This document shows, piece by piece, positions 15,910 through 25,900 of a stretch of 51,657 bases of DNA. Source of the DNA: Pseudomonadota bacterium (GTDB lineage Bacteria; Pseudomonadota; Gammaproteobacteria; JAKAQQ01); NCBI GenBank assembly GCA_021810635.1, contig JAJZIH010000014.1:1-51657 (forward strand), read 5' to 3'. The first letter of the stretch is position 1, and every line of letters begins with the position of its first letter. Below the pieces are notes generated by a model, which made no database searches, had not been told where the DNA came from, and saw only the letters and a program-made list of their open reading frames with translations. Made by a program: the position numbers and the translations under genes.

Positions 15910-16565
15910 CGCGCAGACCCCGGTGCAGATGCAGGCGATTCCCCGGAGGGGGATCCCCCGGAGGGGCTTGGGAGAGAGGTGTGAAGCGTCTGCATGGCGG
16001 GCTCCAGCCCCTTCTCGAAAAGGAGCGGAAGGAGCGCGAGGCCGGACCCGACCGCCTCGAGGAGACAGGTCTCGCCCTCCGGGTCAGGGCGCGACAGAAC
16101 GTAGTCGACCGGGTCAACTCCGGGTGGGGGGCGGCCGATGCCGATCCGGAGCCGCATGAAGCCGCTGCCGCACCGGGAGATGATGTCGCGCAAGCCGTTG
16201 TGCCCGCCGTGTCCACCGCCCCGCTTGAGCCGGAGACTCCCCGCGGGCAGGTCTAGGTCGTCGTGGACCACGAGTACCGATTCCGGAGGAATCCGGAAGT
16301 AGGCACAGAAGGCACTGACGGGGCCGCCGCTCTGGTTCATGAAGGTCATGGGCTTGAGGAGCCGGATCTCGTGCCCGGACACGGTGATCCGGGCCAGGTC
16401 CCCGCCCAGGCGGCGTTCCGGGCGGAAACGGCCCCCGCTTTCGGCCGCCAGCCGGTCGGCCAGCCAGAACCCGACGTTATGCCGGCTGAGTTGGTATTCG
16501 GGCCCGGGATTCCCCAGCGCCACCATCGCCTGGGGGATGAGGGTTCTGTCTTCCGGAGTCCCCAC
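15906..16565 (-). CDS. pth: Peptidyl-tRNA hydrolase
   Basis: A 219-residue enzyme that frees tRNA from prematurely released peptidyl-tRNA. Family motifs are VALGNPGPEYQLSRHNVGFW (catalytic His in RHNVG, Asn in GNPG), KPMTFMNQSGG, VLVVHDDLDLPAG (catalytic Asp) and GGGHGGHNGLRDI (Asn). The last 25 residues are a serine/proline/glycine tail beyond the usual 190-200 residues. The first 12 residues precede the conserved start, so a downstream start is possible. It directly abuts rplY with no gap. Confidence 0.95.
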   Translation of the reverse strand: MGTPEDRTLIPQAMVALGNPGPEYQLSRHNVGFWLADRLAAESGGRFRPERRLGGDLARITVSGHEIRLLKPMTFMNQSGGPVSAFCAYFRIPPESVLVVHDDLDLPAGSLRLKRGGGHGGHNGLRDIISRCGSGFMRLRIGIGRPPPGVDPVDYVLSRPDPEGETCLLEAVGSGLALLPLLFEKGLEPAMQTLHTSLPSPSGGSPSGESPASAPGSAR

Positions 16566-17246
16566 TCAGGCGGACGGGGTGGGAGTCGCCCCTTCCTTTT
16601 CTTCCCCGACGACCGGGACTTCCGCACTGGCCGGTGCCGCCACAACATCCTCGCTGGCCTGCGTGACGCGCGCGTGGTGGACCGCCACGACCGGGAGGTC
16701 ATGTTCGGTTCCGTGCTGCAGTTCAACCAGGGTCACGTTTTCGGGCAGCGGGATCTGGGAGAGGTGGATGGCCTGTCCGATATCGAGGGCGGTCACGTCG
16801 ACCACGAGAAACTCCGGAAGGTCCTTGGGCAGGCAGGAGACCTCGACCTCGATCAGGTTCTTGGACAGGACGCCGCCGCCCTGCTTGACCCCGACGGCAA
16901 CGGTCTCACCCTTGAAGTGCAATGGAATGTGCATCCGGACCGGCTGATCGGAGAGGACCCGCTGGAGGTCCACATGGATGGCGTCTCCCTTGACGGGATT
17001 GCGCTGGAGGTCTTTGAGCACCGCTTGGAGCGACTGATCCCCGAGCCGGATTTCGAGAATGCTCGAGTAGAAGGCCTCGTCGGCCAGCAGGTGCTCGAGT
17101 TGGTGGGCGGAGAGCGCGAGCGACTGGGGGGTCTCCCCGCCGCCGTAGAGGATGGACGGCACCAGGCCGTGGCGGCGCAGGCGGCGGCTCGCACCTTTTC
17201 CTGCGTCCCGGCGATCCTGGGCATTCAGGACGAAATGTTTTGACAT
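16566..17246 (-). CDS. rplY: 50S ribosomal protein L25 (Ctc/TL5 type)
   Basis: A 226-residue 5S rRNA-binding protein of the long L25/Ctc form. The N-terminal domain (FVLNAQDRRDAGKGASRRLR to LKDLQRNPVKGDAIHVDLQR) is the E. coli L25-like part. The C-terminal TL5-like beta domain runs from about residue 100 (VRMHIPLHFKGETVAVG) to DLPVVAVHHARV. A short acidic tail with VVGEEKEG ends the protein. It sits between prs and pth as in many gammaproteobacteria. Confidence 0.95.
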   Translation of the reverse strand: MSKHFVLNAQDRRDAGKGASRRLRRHGLVPSILYGGGETPQSLALSAHQLEHLLADEAFYSSILEIRLGDQSLQAVLKDLQRNPVKGDAIHVDLQRVLSDQPVRMHIPLHFKGETVAVGVKQGGGVLSKNLIEVEVSCLPKDLPEFLVVDVTALDIGQAIHLSQIPLPENVTLVELQHGTEHDLPVVAVHHARVTQASEDVVAAPASAEVPVVGEEKEGATPTPSA

Positions 17247-17312
17247 GGGACCTCCTCGGTCGGTCGTTGGGGGGAACCGGGCCGCTGCGACCGGCGGTCC
17301 GGGAGAAAATGA

Positions 17313-18296
17313 TCAGTCGACATAGAGGGAACTCACGGACTCTTCGTCATGGATGCGGCGGATGGTTTCCGCGAGCAACTCGCCGATCCCGAGCTGGCGG
17401 ATTTTGGGGCAGTGGCGGGCCTCCTCGGGCAACGGGATGGAGTCGGTGACGACGAGCTCGTCCAGTTCGGATTGCCGGATGTTCGCCACCGCCTGGCCCG
17501 ACAGGACCGGGTGGGTGACGTAGGCGGACACGCTCTGGGCGCCATGGCGCTTGAGGGCTCCGGCCGCGAGGGCCAGGGTGCCCGCGGTATCGACGATATC
17601 GTCAACGACGATGCAGTTGTATCCCTCGACGTCCCCGATGACGTTCATGACCTCGGACTCGTTGGGGTGGGGACGTCGCTTGTCGATGATGGCGAGATCC
17701 CGGTCGTCCAAACGCTTGGCCAGCGCACGGGCACGGGCGACCCCGCCGATGTCGGGGGAGACGACAATGAGGTTGGGATATTTGTGTTTCCAGATGTCGC
17801 TGAGGAGCACGGGGGACGCATAGACATTATCGAACGGAATATCGAAAAAGCCCTGGATCTGGTCCGAATGCACGTCCACGGCCACGAGCCGGTCAATGCC
17901 AGCCGTCGCCATGAGGTTCGCGACCAGCTTGGCCGTGATGGGGACCCGGGCCGAGCGCATGCGTCGGTCCTGCCGGGCATACCCGAAGTAGGGAACCAGG
18001 GCGGTGATCCGTGCCGCCGAGGCCCTTCTCAGGGCATCGACGAGCACCAGGAGTTCCATGAGATGGTCGTTCGCCGGGGGGGACGTGGACTGGACGACGA
18101 AAACATCGCGTCCACGGACGTTCTCGAGGATTTCGACCTGGACCTCGGCATCGCTGAAACGGCTGACCTGGGTCCGGGCCAGGGGCAGTTGCAGATGCGT
18201 CGCGATGTCCTGGGCGAGGGCCCGGTTGGCATTGCCGGTACAGATCATGCCCGGACCGGCCTTGAAGGGGCGGGGGCTACGGGGCATGCGGTTCAT
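17313..18296 (-). CDS. prs: Ribose-phosphate pyrophosphokinase
   Basis: A 327-residue PRPP synthase making 5-phosphoribosyl 1-pyrophosphate from ribose 5-phosphate and ATP for nucleotide, histidine, tryptophan and NAD synthesis. Motifs are [30 protein letters not shown] with the ATP-binding flexible loop, [34 protein letters not shown] and the PRPP-binding [11 protein letters not shown]. About 12 extra N-terminal residues precede the usual start; [12 protein letters not shown] is a possible internal start. The tRNA-Gln lies 51 bp upstream on the same strand. Confidence 0.95.
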   Translation of the reverse strand: MNRMPRSPRPFKAGPGMICTGNANRALAQDIATHLQLPLARTQVSRFSDAEVQVEILENVRGRDVFVVQSTSPPANDHLMELLVLVDALRRASAARITALVPYFGYARQDRRMRSARVPITAKLVANLMATAGIDRLVAVDVHSDQIQGFFDIPFDNVYASPVLLSDIWKHKYPNLIVVSPDIGGVARARALAKRLDDRDLAIIDKRRPHPNESEVMNVIGDVEGYNCIVVDDIVDTAGTLALAAGALKRHGAQSVSAYVTHPVLSGQAVANIRQSELDELVVTDSIPLPEEARHCPKIRQLGIGELLAETIRRIHDEESVSSLYVD

Positions 18297-18347
18297 GAAA
18301 CGCCTCCAAGTCCGGGATCCCGGAATCCCGCCCGCCGGCTGTTCGGA

Positions 18348-18422
18348 TGGCTGGGGTGGCAGGATTCGAACCTGCGAATGCGGGGATCAAAACCCCGTGC
18401 CTTACCACTTGGCGACACCCCA
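18348..18422 (-). tRNA. tRNA-Gln (TTG)
   Basis: A 75-nt gene with encoded CCA. The acceptor TGGGGTG pairs with CACCCCA, the discriminator is G, the anticodon loop TTTTGAT carries TTG and the T loop is TTCGAAT. It precedes prs on the same strand, the conserved gammaproteobacterial arrangement in which ispE would be the next gene; here ispE is replaced by intergenic sequence and a GST gene. Confidence 0.94.
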
Positions 18423-18622
18423 TTTGCAATGAAAGAGTACATGGCCGATCGCTTGTGAGGGTTGGTTCCGTACCGATTTGCGCCCGATGCCCGGGGACTA
18501 CAGGGCTCGGATCATGGGTTTGCCGTCCGGAAAGAGCCCGGCTGAAGAGGATCCAACCGCTGACCCTCCGGATCTATCATTATGCCATAGACTCTGGCCG
18601 GACCCGATGGAGCCCCGTTTCG

Positions 18623-19222
18623 TCAGACCGGAGGGGCACTCGCCTGCAGGGAAGGTCTCGACGCCACCCCGGAAAACCAGCGGGTGAGGGAGGGAGACCT
18701 TTCGCGCCAGGGATATTCGGGAAGCCGCAGGTCGAGATAGCCCAGGGCACAGGCGACGCCGATCCCGTCGATTCCGAATCCGGGAGTCGGCAGGAATCTG
18801 TCGCCGAGCGCCGTCACGACGCGCCCGATCGCGGCCATCCGGCGGTCGGTGAAGGTGGCCGAACGCTGGGAGGCCGGCCGCCTTCTTTCGAGCACGATGT
18901 CGACCGTGTACTGCATGAGGCCGTGGGCCTGGGCGGCAATCGCCATGGCGCGTCCCCGGTCCGGATCGTTGGCGGGCCGGAGGGCCGGTTCAGGGAAGCG
19001 AGACTCGAGCCAGTCGAGGATGGAGTCGCTGTTCGCCAGTGCGAGGCCCTCGCCGGTGACGAGCGTGGGCACCTGGCAGAGGGGATTGGCACGGATCAGT
19101 TCCGCAGGGGAAGACCAGGGATCCACCGGGATTTCTTCGACGTCCGGATAGAGGTTCTTTTCCATCAGGGCCACTTTCACCTTGCGGGCAAAAGGGGAGG
19201 TCGGACTCAGGAACAGTTTCAT
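18623..19222 (-). CDS. Glutathione S-transferase family protein
   Basis: A 199-residue cytosolic GST. The thioredoxin-like N-terminal domain starts MKLFLSPTSPFARKVKVAL, with Ser/Pro at the glutathione-activating position. It contains NPLCQVPTLVTGEG (the cis-Pro) and LANSDSILDWLE (gamma-glutamyl contact). The C-terminal helical domain ends with RWFSGVASRPSLQ. The frame extends 10 residues upstream, but the domain starts at the MKLF methionine. No strong ribosome-binding site. Specific substrate unknown. Confidence 0.88.
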   Translation of the reverse strand: MKLFLSPTSPFARKVKVALMEKNLYPDVEEIPVDPWSSPAELIRANPLCQVPTLVTGEGLALANSDSILDWLESRFPEPALRPANDPDRGRAMAIAAQAHGLMQYTVDIVLERRRPASQRSATFTDRRMAAIGRVVTALGDRFLPTPGFGIDGIGVACALGYLDLRLPEYPWRERSPSLTRWFSGVASRPSLQASAPPV

Positions 19223-19383
19223 CATGGGACGTCCCGGGGGCCGCGACGACACGGCATCCCTGCATTCTAAACCGGTTGCCCGCCTGGACCCGGGCGTGGA
19301 CGATTCCTGCCGGGTCGGTTATCCTGAATCTCGCGTGTCCGGCCAGCGCACCCTTGGTCGATCCCTTGATTCGGAGAATGCCC

Positions 19384-19935
19384 ATGCATCGCGCTTTACG
19401 TTTCTGGTCCCGAACCCGGCTGCGGGTCGGATGGGTTCTCCTCATACCGGCCGGGCTGCTCTTTGCCCCCGCCGCCTTCGCGGTGGCGGCCCCGCTGCAC
19501 CCGGTCTACATCCACATGAACGGTGAAAATGTTTTTCTCGAAAGCGTGGTCGCCGTGTATCCGGGCCAGCCCGTGGTGTTCGTGAATGAGGATACCGGGC
19601 TCCATATGGTCCAAGGTTACAGTCCGCACACCGGGAAGGCCGATCCCCGCTTCACGGGAGTCCTCGACGGGACGCCGGGCCCGGGCCATCCGGTGCACAC
19701 GCTGACCTTCCGGTTCCGGCACCAGGGCTTCGATTTTTACTATTGCCCGGTCCATGCCGAGCTGGTGAAGGGTCCGGGAGGCGTTTTTGTGCCGATCAAG
19801 CGGCCGACAGTGGGTGGCTTTGGAACACCCATGGCGGGCCTGATCCTCGTGACGGATGACCCGGCGCTGGTCCGGGCCGATCCGCCGACCAGCCAAGAGA
19901 AGATTCTGCCCGGGTTTTTCGGGGGCGGCGGCTAA
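19384..19935 (+). CDS. Exported cupredoxin with unusual copper loop
   Basis: A 183-residue protein. Residues 1-36 are a signal peptide ending near FAVAA, so it should be periplasmic. The remainder is a single cupredoxin fold: PGQPVVFVNEDTGLHM (His74 ligand) and FYYCPVHAELVKGPGG (Cys121, His124). In plastocyanins a methionine five residues after the second His is the axial ligand; here that position is not Met and no Met follows in the loop. An electron-transfer or copper-binding role is likely. GGAG lies 7 nt before the ATG, which decides this start over upstream ones. A dead IS605 element begins about 10 bp after the stop. Confidence 0.78.
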   Translation: MHRALRFWSRTRLRVGWVLLIPAGLLFAPAAFAVAAPLHPVYIHMNGENVFLESVVAVYPGQPVVFVNEDTGLHMVQGYSPHTGKADPRFTGVLDGTPGPGHPVHTLTFRFRHQGFDFYYCPVHAELVKGPGGVFVPIKRPTVGGFGTPMAGLILVTDDPALVRADPPTSQEKILPGFFGGGG

Positions 19936-20000
19936 GGTCGCCCTCTTGACATTCTCCCCGGCCTGAATGCTGGAGATTCCTACGGCGCTCAGGCGCGGCA

Positions 20001-21128
20001 TCAAGCCGCCCCGGAGTTGCTTCGGTGGGTTCCTGCTGCTGGCGGCATGACGGCACCGCTCACTTCACAGGCGAACCGGGCTTGCGTCTGGCGGTTGTCC
20101 GCCGAGACGTGTCCGCAGCACGGGCAGGTGCGGCTCGTGTTCTGCGGCGGCACGGCGATGAGGCAGCCGCCGTTCCACGTCAGCTTGTAGTCCAGATGGT
20201 GGCGGAACTCGAACCCACCTTGATTGAGGATGGATTGGTTCAGGCCGGATTTGGCTCGAACGTTCCTGCCCAGTTTCTCCGTGCTGCCTGCCGCCGACTT
20301 GGACATGTTCCGTACCCGCAAGTCCTTAGATACACACCACCGCGTGGTTTTGGCTGATCGTGGTCGAGGTTTTGTGCAGGTCGTCGCGGCGGGCATTGCC
20401 GATGCGGGTGCGAATCTTCTGGATACGCGATTTCCCCTTCTTCCAGTTGCTGCCGAACTTCCCCTTGCGGCTCATGGACTGCTGCGCTTTGCGTAGCCTG
20501 TCCTGGTGCCGTTTGAAGCTGTTGAGCGGCACGTAGAGCGAGCCATCCGAGAGCGTGGCGAATCGCGCCACGCCCATGTCGATGCCGACCGCATCGCCGT
20601 TCGGGATCGGTTGTTTCAGCTCCCGCTCGGTCTGAATCGACACGAACCACTTGCCGCACGACTGGCTCACGGTGACGTTCTTCACCATGCCCAGCACGTC
20701 ACGGCTCTTGCGATAATGCAGCCAGCCGAGCTTGGGCAGGAACAGGCGGCGATTGTCCTGATCGAGCTTGATCTGCTTCGGGTCGAGGTAGCGGAAACTG
20801 TCGCTCTGGCCCTTCTTTTTGAAGCGCGGGAACTCGGCCCGCTTGGCGAAGAAGTTGGAATACGCCCGCTCCAAGTCCTTGAGTGTCTGTTGCAGTGGAT
20901 GAATCGGTGCGTCGGAGAGCCCGGGCGTCTCCGCACCGTTGCGCCAGCCGGTGAGTTCCTTGCACAGCGCGGCTTAGCCCAGCTTCTTCTCGCCGCGCCC
21001 GTAGCGTTCCTTCTGCGACACCAGCGCCTTGTTGAACACGAACCGGCCCGAGCCAGCGAAGCGGCGCATCTGGCGCTGCTGATCGTCGGTCGGCATCAGT
21101 TCGTATTTAAAGGCTGGGGGCGCTTCAT
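20001..21128 (-). pseudogene. tnpB: tnpB (IS605 OrfB) pseudogene
   Basis: From MKRPQP (ATG at 21128) the RNA-guided nuclease-like TnpB can be followed, but with many lesions. There is a 1-bp deletion near 21108, a TAA near 20978, and a TAA plus 1-bp insertion near 20332 that replaces the RuvC-II glutamate in VVCIEDL. An in-frame loss follows CPCCGHVSADNRQTQARFAC. That loss removes the second zinc-ribbon CxxC and the RuvC-III aspartate region. RuvC-I (GIDMGVARFATLSDG) is intact. The family C-terminus EVSGAVMPPAAGTHRS remains. No active protein is possible. Confidence 0.82.
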
Positions 21129-21409
21129 GTGAACGTCTGCGCCGACTTCGAGGTGCAACTGATCGAGATGGACGGCGAGGACGATCAGATGCATCTGCTC
21201 CTCGAGTATCCGCCCAAGGTTGCTGTCTCCAACCGGGTGAACAGCCTCAAGGCCGTGTCCAGCCGTCTGCTGCGCAAGGAACGACCCGACATCCAGAGCA
21301 CTACTGGAAAGGTGTACTGTGGTCGCCGTCCTACTTCGCCTCATCCTGCGGTGGCGCTCCGATCTCCATCGTGCGGCAGGACATCGAGCAGCAGCAAACG
21401 CCACGCTGA
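21129..21409 (+). pseudogene. tnpA: tnpA (IS200-type Y1 transposase) pseudogene
   Basis: The N-terminal third is missing. The frame reads CADFEVQLIEMDGEDDQMHL and then YPPKVAVSNRVNSLKAVSSR. A 1-bp deletion near 21297 moves it to YWKGVLWSPSYFASSCGG and IVRQDIEQQQTP. In active enzymes the HUH pair lies in DDHVHLL and the nucleophile is the Tyr in RQYIEQQ. Here the first His is Gln and the Tyr is Asp, so the gene is dead twice over. Confidence 0.8.
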
Positions 21410-21594
21410 AATCCAAGGACGCCTACGCCGTCTGCGCTATCCTTCCCCACCCTGAACGGCGGGGCTTGTCGCGCACCGGGTCAGCCAAGGGGCGCGATCC
21501 TGTGCCCGGCTCCGCGGATGGGGCCGGCGCCGGCACGCAGGCAGCAGGTGCCCGCCCATTGGGGAGGGAAGACTCTTCTCATCGTCCGGGAAGG

Positions 21595-22815
21595 TCACGG
21601 GCGCGGAGAGCCCCGGTCCCTGCAGAAATCGGTCTCGTAACGGGCCGCGATGTGCCGGATGTCCCAGCGCACGGCGGCGGTGCGCGCGTTCCGGCCAAGA
21701 CGGCGACGGAGTGCCCCGTCCCGGACGAGCCGGAGGATGGCCTGGGCCAGGGCCGGGACGTCCCGGGGGGGGACCAAAAGCCCGGTCCGTTCGTGTTCGA
21801 CGATGTCCGTGACTCCGCCGGCGGCGCAGGCCACGACCGGAAGACCGGCGGCCATGGCCTCCGCGAGTGCCAGGCCAAAGGATTCGAGGTGGGAGGGAAA
21901 GACGAAAAGATCCATGGCAGCGAGCGCAGTCCTGGATTCCTCAACGGCACCGATCAGGTGGATTCGGTCGGCCAGTCCGTAGTCACGGATCCGGTCCTCG
22001 AGCAGCTGGAGGAGGCGTTGTTCCCTGCGGTCGACTCCGGCATCGCCCACGACGAGCGCTTGGAAGCCGACCTCGGGGGTCTGTGTCCGGATCCGGTAGA
22101 GGGCCTCGAGAAATTCGAGGTGCCCCTTCATCGGGGTGATCCGTCCCAGCAGGCCGATCACGGGCTCGCCGTCCGGGATGACGACGCCGAGCTGTGCACG
22201 GGCCACCGCCGGGGAGCCGGGCGGGGGCGCCAACCGCTCGGTCTGGATACCGGGCGGGAGGATCCGGATCCGGTCGGGCGCGACCGGGATGTTTTGGTCA
22301 AGTCCGTGGGCGACATAGTCCGAGATCGCGTAGAGACGCTGGATCCTCCGGTAAATCCGCCGGTTGAAATACCCCCCCCGGCGGTGCTTGAGCCCCATGT
22401 GGCGCGTCAGATACAGGGGCGTGCGGGTGCCGGAGAGAGCCAGTGCGAGCCAGGCCAGTCTCAAATCCCCGCTGGTATGGACATGGACGAGATCGGGGCG
22501 CTCGTGGCGGATCCAGAGGGTCAGCCGCAACAGCGCGAACCCGGGGAGCGAACGGGGGTCCGCGGTTTTCGTTTCGAGCCCCACTCGAGCCGCATAGCGG
22601 GCCAGGGGACTTTCGCGACGCACCCCGAGTGTCAGGGCGTGCCCTCGCGCCGCCAGTGCTTGGGCCAGCCACCCGACCTCCCGCTCGAGCCCACCCCAGG
22701 ACGGAGAGTGGCACAGCACGAGAATCTTGAGGCGCGACCGCTCTTCGGAAGGCGGCGGCGGGGCAACCGCGGGCGGGTCGGTCTCGGGCGGATGAAGGAG
22801 GTGGATTTTAGACAT
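21595..22815 (-). CDS. GT4-family glycosyltransferase
   Basis: A 406-residue GT-B glycosyltransferase of family 4. The N-terminal half shows ILVLCHSPSWGGLEREV and RPDLVHVHTSGDLRLAW. The C-terminal nucleotide-sugar domain shows VIGLLGRITPMKGHLEFLEA and the EX7E motif HLESFGLALAEAMAAGLPVV. Such enzymes transfer a sugar from a nucleotide donor in surface polysaccharide or glycoprotein synthesis. No other polysaccharide genes are in the window, so the acceptor is unknown. The start at 22815 removes about 90 extra residues of non-family sequence. It is divergent from the Asp-box protein gene. Confidence 0.88.
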   Translation of the reverse strand: MSKIHLLHPPETDPPAVAPPPPSEERSRLKILVLCHSPSWGGLEREVGWLAQALAARGHALTLGVRRESPLARYAARVGLETKTADPRSLPGFALLRLTLWIRHERPDLVHVHTSGDLRLAWLALALSGTRTPLYLTRHMGLKHRRGGYFNRRIYRRIQRLYAISDYVAHGLDQNIPVAPDRIRILPPGIQTERLAPPPGSPAVARAQLGVVIPDGEPVIGLLGRITPMKGHLEFLEALYRIRTQTPEVGFQALVVGDAGVDRREQRLLQLLEDRIRDYGLADRIHLIGAVEESRTALAAMDLFVFPSHLESFGLALAEAMAAGLPVVACAAGGVTDIVEHERTGLLVPPRDVPALAQAILRLVRDGALRRRLGRNARTAAVRWDIRHIAARYETDFCRDRGSPRP

Positions 22816-22978
22816 CGAAGCGCCTATTCTAGGGTGGTGCAACCGGTCCGGGAGGGGTCGGTCGAAGCTTGTCAATCGCAAGGGATGGAACTTTCGGGAA
22901 CTTCTCCTATCCAACCCATGTGGCGCCGTTATCGGTCCACCCGCTCCTCCAGTTGCCAAGAATATCCGAGGAATCGTC

Positions 22979-25900
22979 ATGAAGAAACCTGCTTTCAACC
23001 TGATCGTGGCCGCGCTGACGCTCGCCTTGGCGGGCCCCGCCTGGGCCACTTGGGGCCATGGCCCCTTCCGCCATCTCGCGTTCCGCAACCTGGGCCCGGC
23101 CGTTGCTGGCGGGCGGGTGACGAGCGTCGTCGGGGTGGCCGGGAACCGGAACCTTTACTATGTCGGTACCGCCGGTGGGGGGGTCTGGAAGACGACCAAT
23201 GGCGGCGACAGCTGGAAAAACATTTTTGACCACGGGCCCACCGCGTCGATCGGTGCGGTCACGCTGGACCCCCACCATCCGGACTGGGTCTGGGTGGGGA
23301 CGGGGGAAAGCAACCCGCGCAACGACGTCATCAACGGCGCGGGCGTCTTCTTTTCGCCGAATGGCGGCAGGACGTGGGAAAACCGTGGCTTGGCGCACGT
23401 CGGACAGATCGGCGCCATCGCGGTCAATCCCGATCAGCCAAACAACGTCTTTGTCTGCGCGACCGGTGACCTTTGGAAGCCTGGCCCGGACCGCGGTGTT
23501 TTCATGACGGATGATGGCGGACACCACTGGCGGAAAGTCCTCTATCTCAACTCGCACACCGGCTGCTCGGACATCGCTTTTGAACCCGGCAATCCCCGCG
23601 TCCTGATCGCCGGCATGTGGCCGCTCCAGCGCTATCCGTGGCTGCTCGTGAGCGGCGGACGGTCCGGCGGACTCTACCGTTCCCTCGATGGCGGCCGGCA
23701 CTGGACCCGGCTGACGAAAGGCCTGCCCCAGGGACCGATCGGCCGGAGCGCGATCGCTTTCGCCCCCAGCCAGCCCGAGACGGTCTATGCCGTGATCCAG
23801 GCGAAAGGGGGTGTCCTCTGGGTTTCCCACGATGCGGGCACGCACTGGACCGAAGTCAGTGACAACCACAACGACGATGTGCGGCCGTTCTACTTCACCG
23901 ACCTTGCGGTCATGCCGAACAACCCGGAGCGGCTGTTCATGTTGTCGATGAAGATGATGGAGAGCACGAACGGCGGGGTGACCTCGTTCTACGCCGATCC
24001 GGGAGTGCATGTCGATCACCATGCGATCTGGATCGATCCCCATGATCCCGACCGCATCATCCAGGGCAACGACGGGGGGGTCTACCTGTCCACGACCGGC
24101 GGGAAGCACTGGCGGTTCCTCGGTAATCTGCCGGTTGAACAGTTCTACCAGGTGGCGGTGGCCGACCGCGTGATGCCGTTTCTGGTCTGCGGCGGGCTTC
24201 AGGACAACAACGCCTGGTGCGGTGCCTCAAGCGACTATCGCCGCGGCGGAGTCGTCGGAGACCAGGACTGGTTCCAGATCTCCGGCGGGGACGGCCAGTA
24301 CGTGGTCCCGGCGCCCAGCGATCCCAACATTATCTACGCAACGACCGACGACGGGGATCTGACCCGCTACAACCGCGTGACCCGCCGGGCCCGCAGCATC
24401 AATCCCTACATCCGGGACATTCTGGCGGGCGATATCCTGTCCGGCAAGGTCATGGCCAAGCAGAAATACCGGTTTGACTGGACCTCGCCCATTGCGGTCT
24501 CGCCGACCGATCCGAACAGCGTCTATATCGGGGCCGATGTCGTGTTCCACAGCCTGGATGGCGGCCGACACTGGACCCGCATCAGCCCGGATCTCACGCG
24601 TGACGTCAAGGCGAAACAGGGACCCACGGGCGGGCCGGTCACGAAAGACATGTCGGGGGCTGAGACCTACGACACCATCCAGTCCATCACGCTGGCCCCG
24701 ACGAACCCGAAGGTGATCTGGGTGGGGACCGACGACGGCTGGGTCTGGGTCTCCCGCAACGGCGGCGCGCACTGGTCGAGAGTCACCCCCTCGGGGGCGC
24801 CGGCCTGGGCGCGGGTCTACCACGTCACGGTATCGCCCTTCCATGCGGGCACCGCGTTCGTGGCCTTCGATGCCCACGAACTCGGGAACAACCGTCCTTA
24901 TGTTTTCAAGACGGACAACTACGGCCAGAGCTGGCATCGCCTGACGAACGGACTGCCCGACTCCTCCGTGCTGGTCGTCCGCCAAGACCCCAACGATGCC
25001 AACCTGCTCATGGCCGGTACCATGCAGGGACTCTACTATTCCCTGAACGGCGGGGGTCACTGGCAGAGGCTGCACGCAAACCTGACCACCTCGCCGGTTT
25101 TCGACCTGCAGTTCGTGAAGCCCCTCCACAGTCTCGTTCTGGCGACCCATGGGCGGGGCATGTGGGTGCTCGACAATCTCCGGCCGATCGAGGAGTTTGA
25201 CCGCGCCGTGGCGCGGGAGCCGTTCCATCTGTTTACGCCTTCCGCTGGCTACGAGCTTTATGCCAGCCATACGAACGGCGTGGGTCCGGCCCATTACCGG
25301 GCACCCAACGCGCCCACGGGCGTGGTCATCAGCTATTACCTGAAAAAGGCCCTGAAGCCGACCCCGACCGAGCGGGCCCGTCACGAAACCCCCGTGAAGA
25401 TCGTGATCCGGTCGGCTACCGGGCAGATGATCGATACCCTGTGGGGCTCGGCCCGTTCCGGAGTCAATGAGGTGGTCTGGAACCTGATTTACAAGGGACC
25501 GACCGCGCTTGCGCTCATGCCCAAGTCGCACGGCGGCTTCTTCGGTGGCAGTTTCGGGCCCCGTGTGGTACCGGGAGTGTACCGGCTGGCCGTCACGGCG
25601 GGAGGGCGCACGGAAGTGGCCACGGCGCATGTGCTGCCGGATCCGCGCTACCCGGTGCCGCTCGCGACCTACCGGGCCAATACCCGGGCCGGCCTCGAGA
25701 TGCGTTCGGTGGTCTCCGCCCTGAACACGGTCCTCAACCGGCTGCATGCCGTCGAGGTCGGGCTCGGAGGGGTGATTGCCCGGGGCAACCGGAATGCAGC
25801 CTTCCGCCGGGCGCATCGTGCCTTGATCCGGCAGGCGGTGGCTCTGCGCAAGACCCTGATGCACTTCGAAGCCCCGCTCTGGAATCCGAAGACCCAGCAC

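Larger units (their letters stand above)
19945..21470. mobile_element. Degenerate IS200/IS605-type element
   Basis: The element carries divergent tnpB (minus) and tnpA (plus) remnants. Its ends still hold the subterminal hairpins typical of the family. The right-end one (CTCCCCGGC/GCTGGAG) is at 19954-19975, next to CTTGACATT and ATTCCTACGGC; the other (CCCC-ACC/GG-CGGGG) is at 21445-21464. Both genes have lost catalytic residues, so it can only move if a related transposase acts in trans. Confidence 0.75.
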
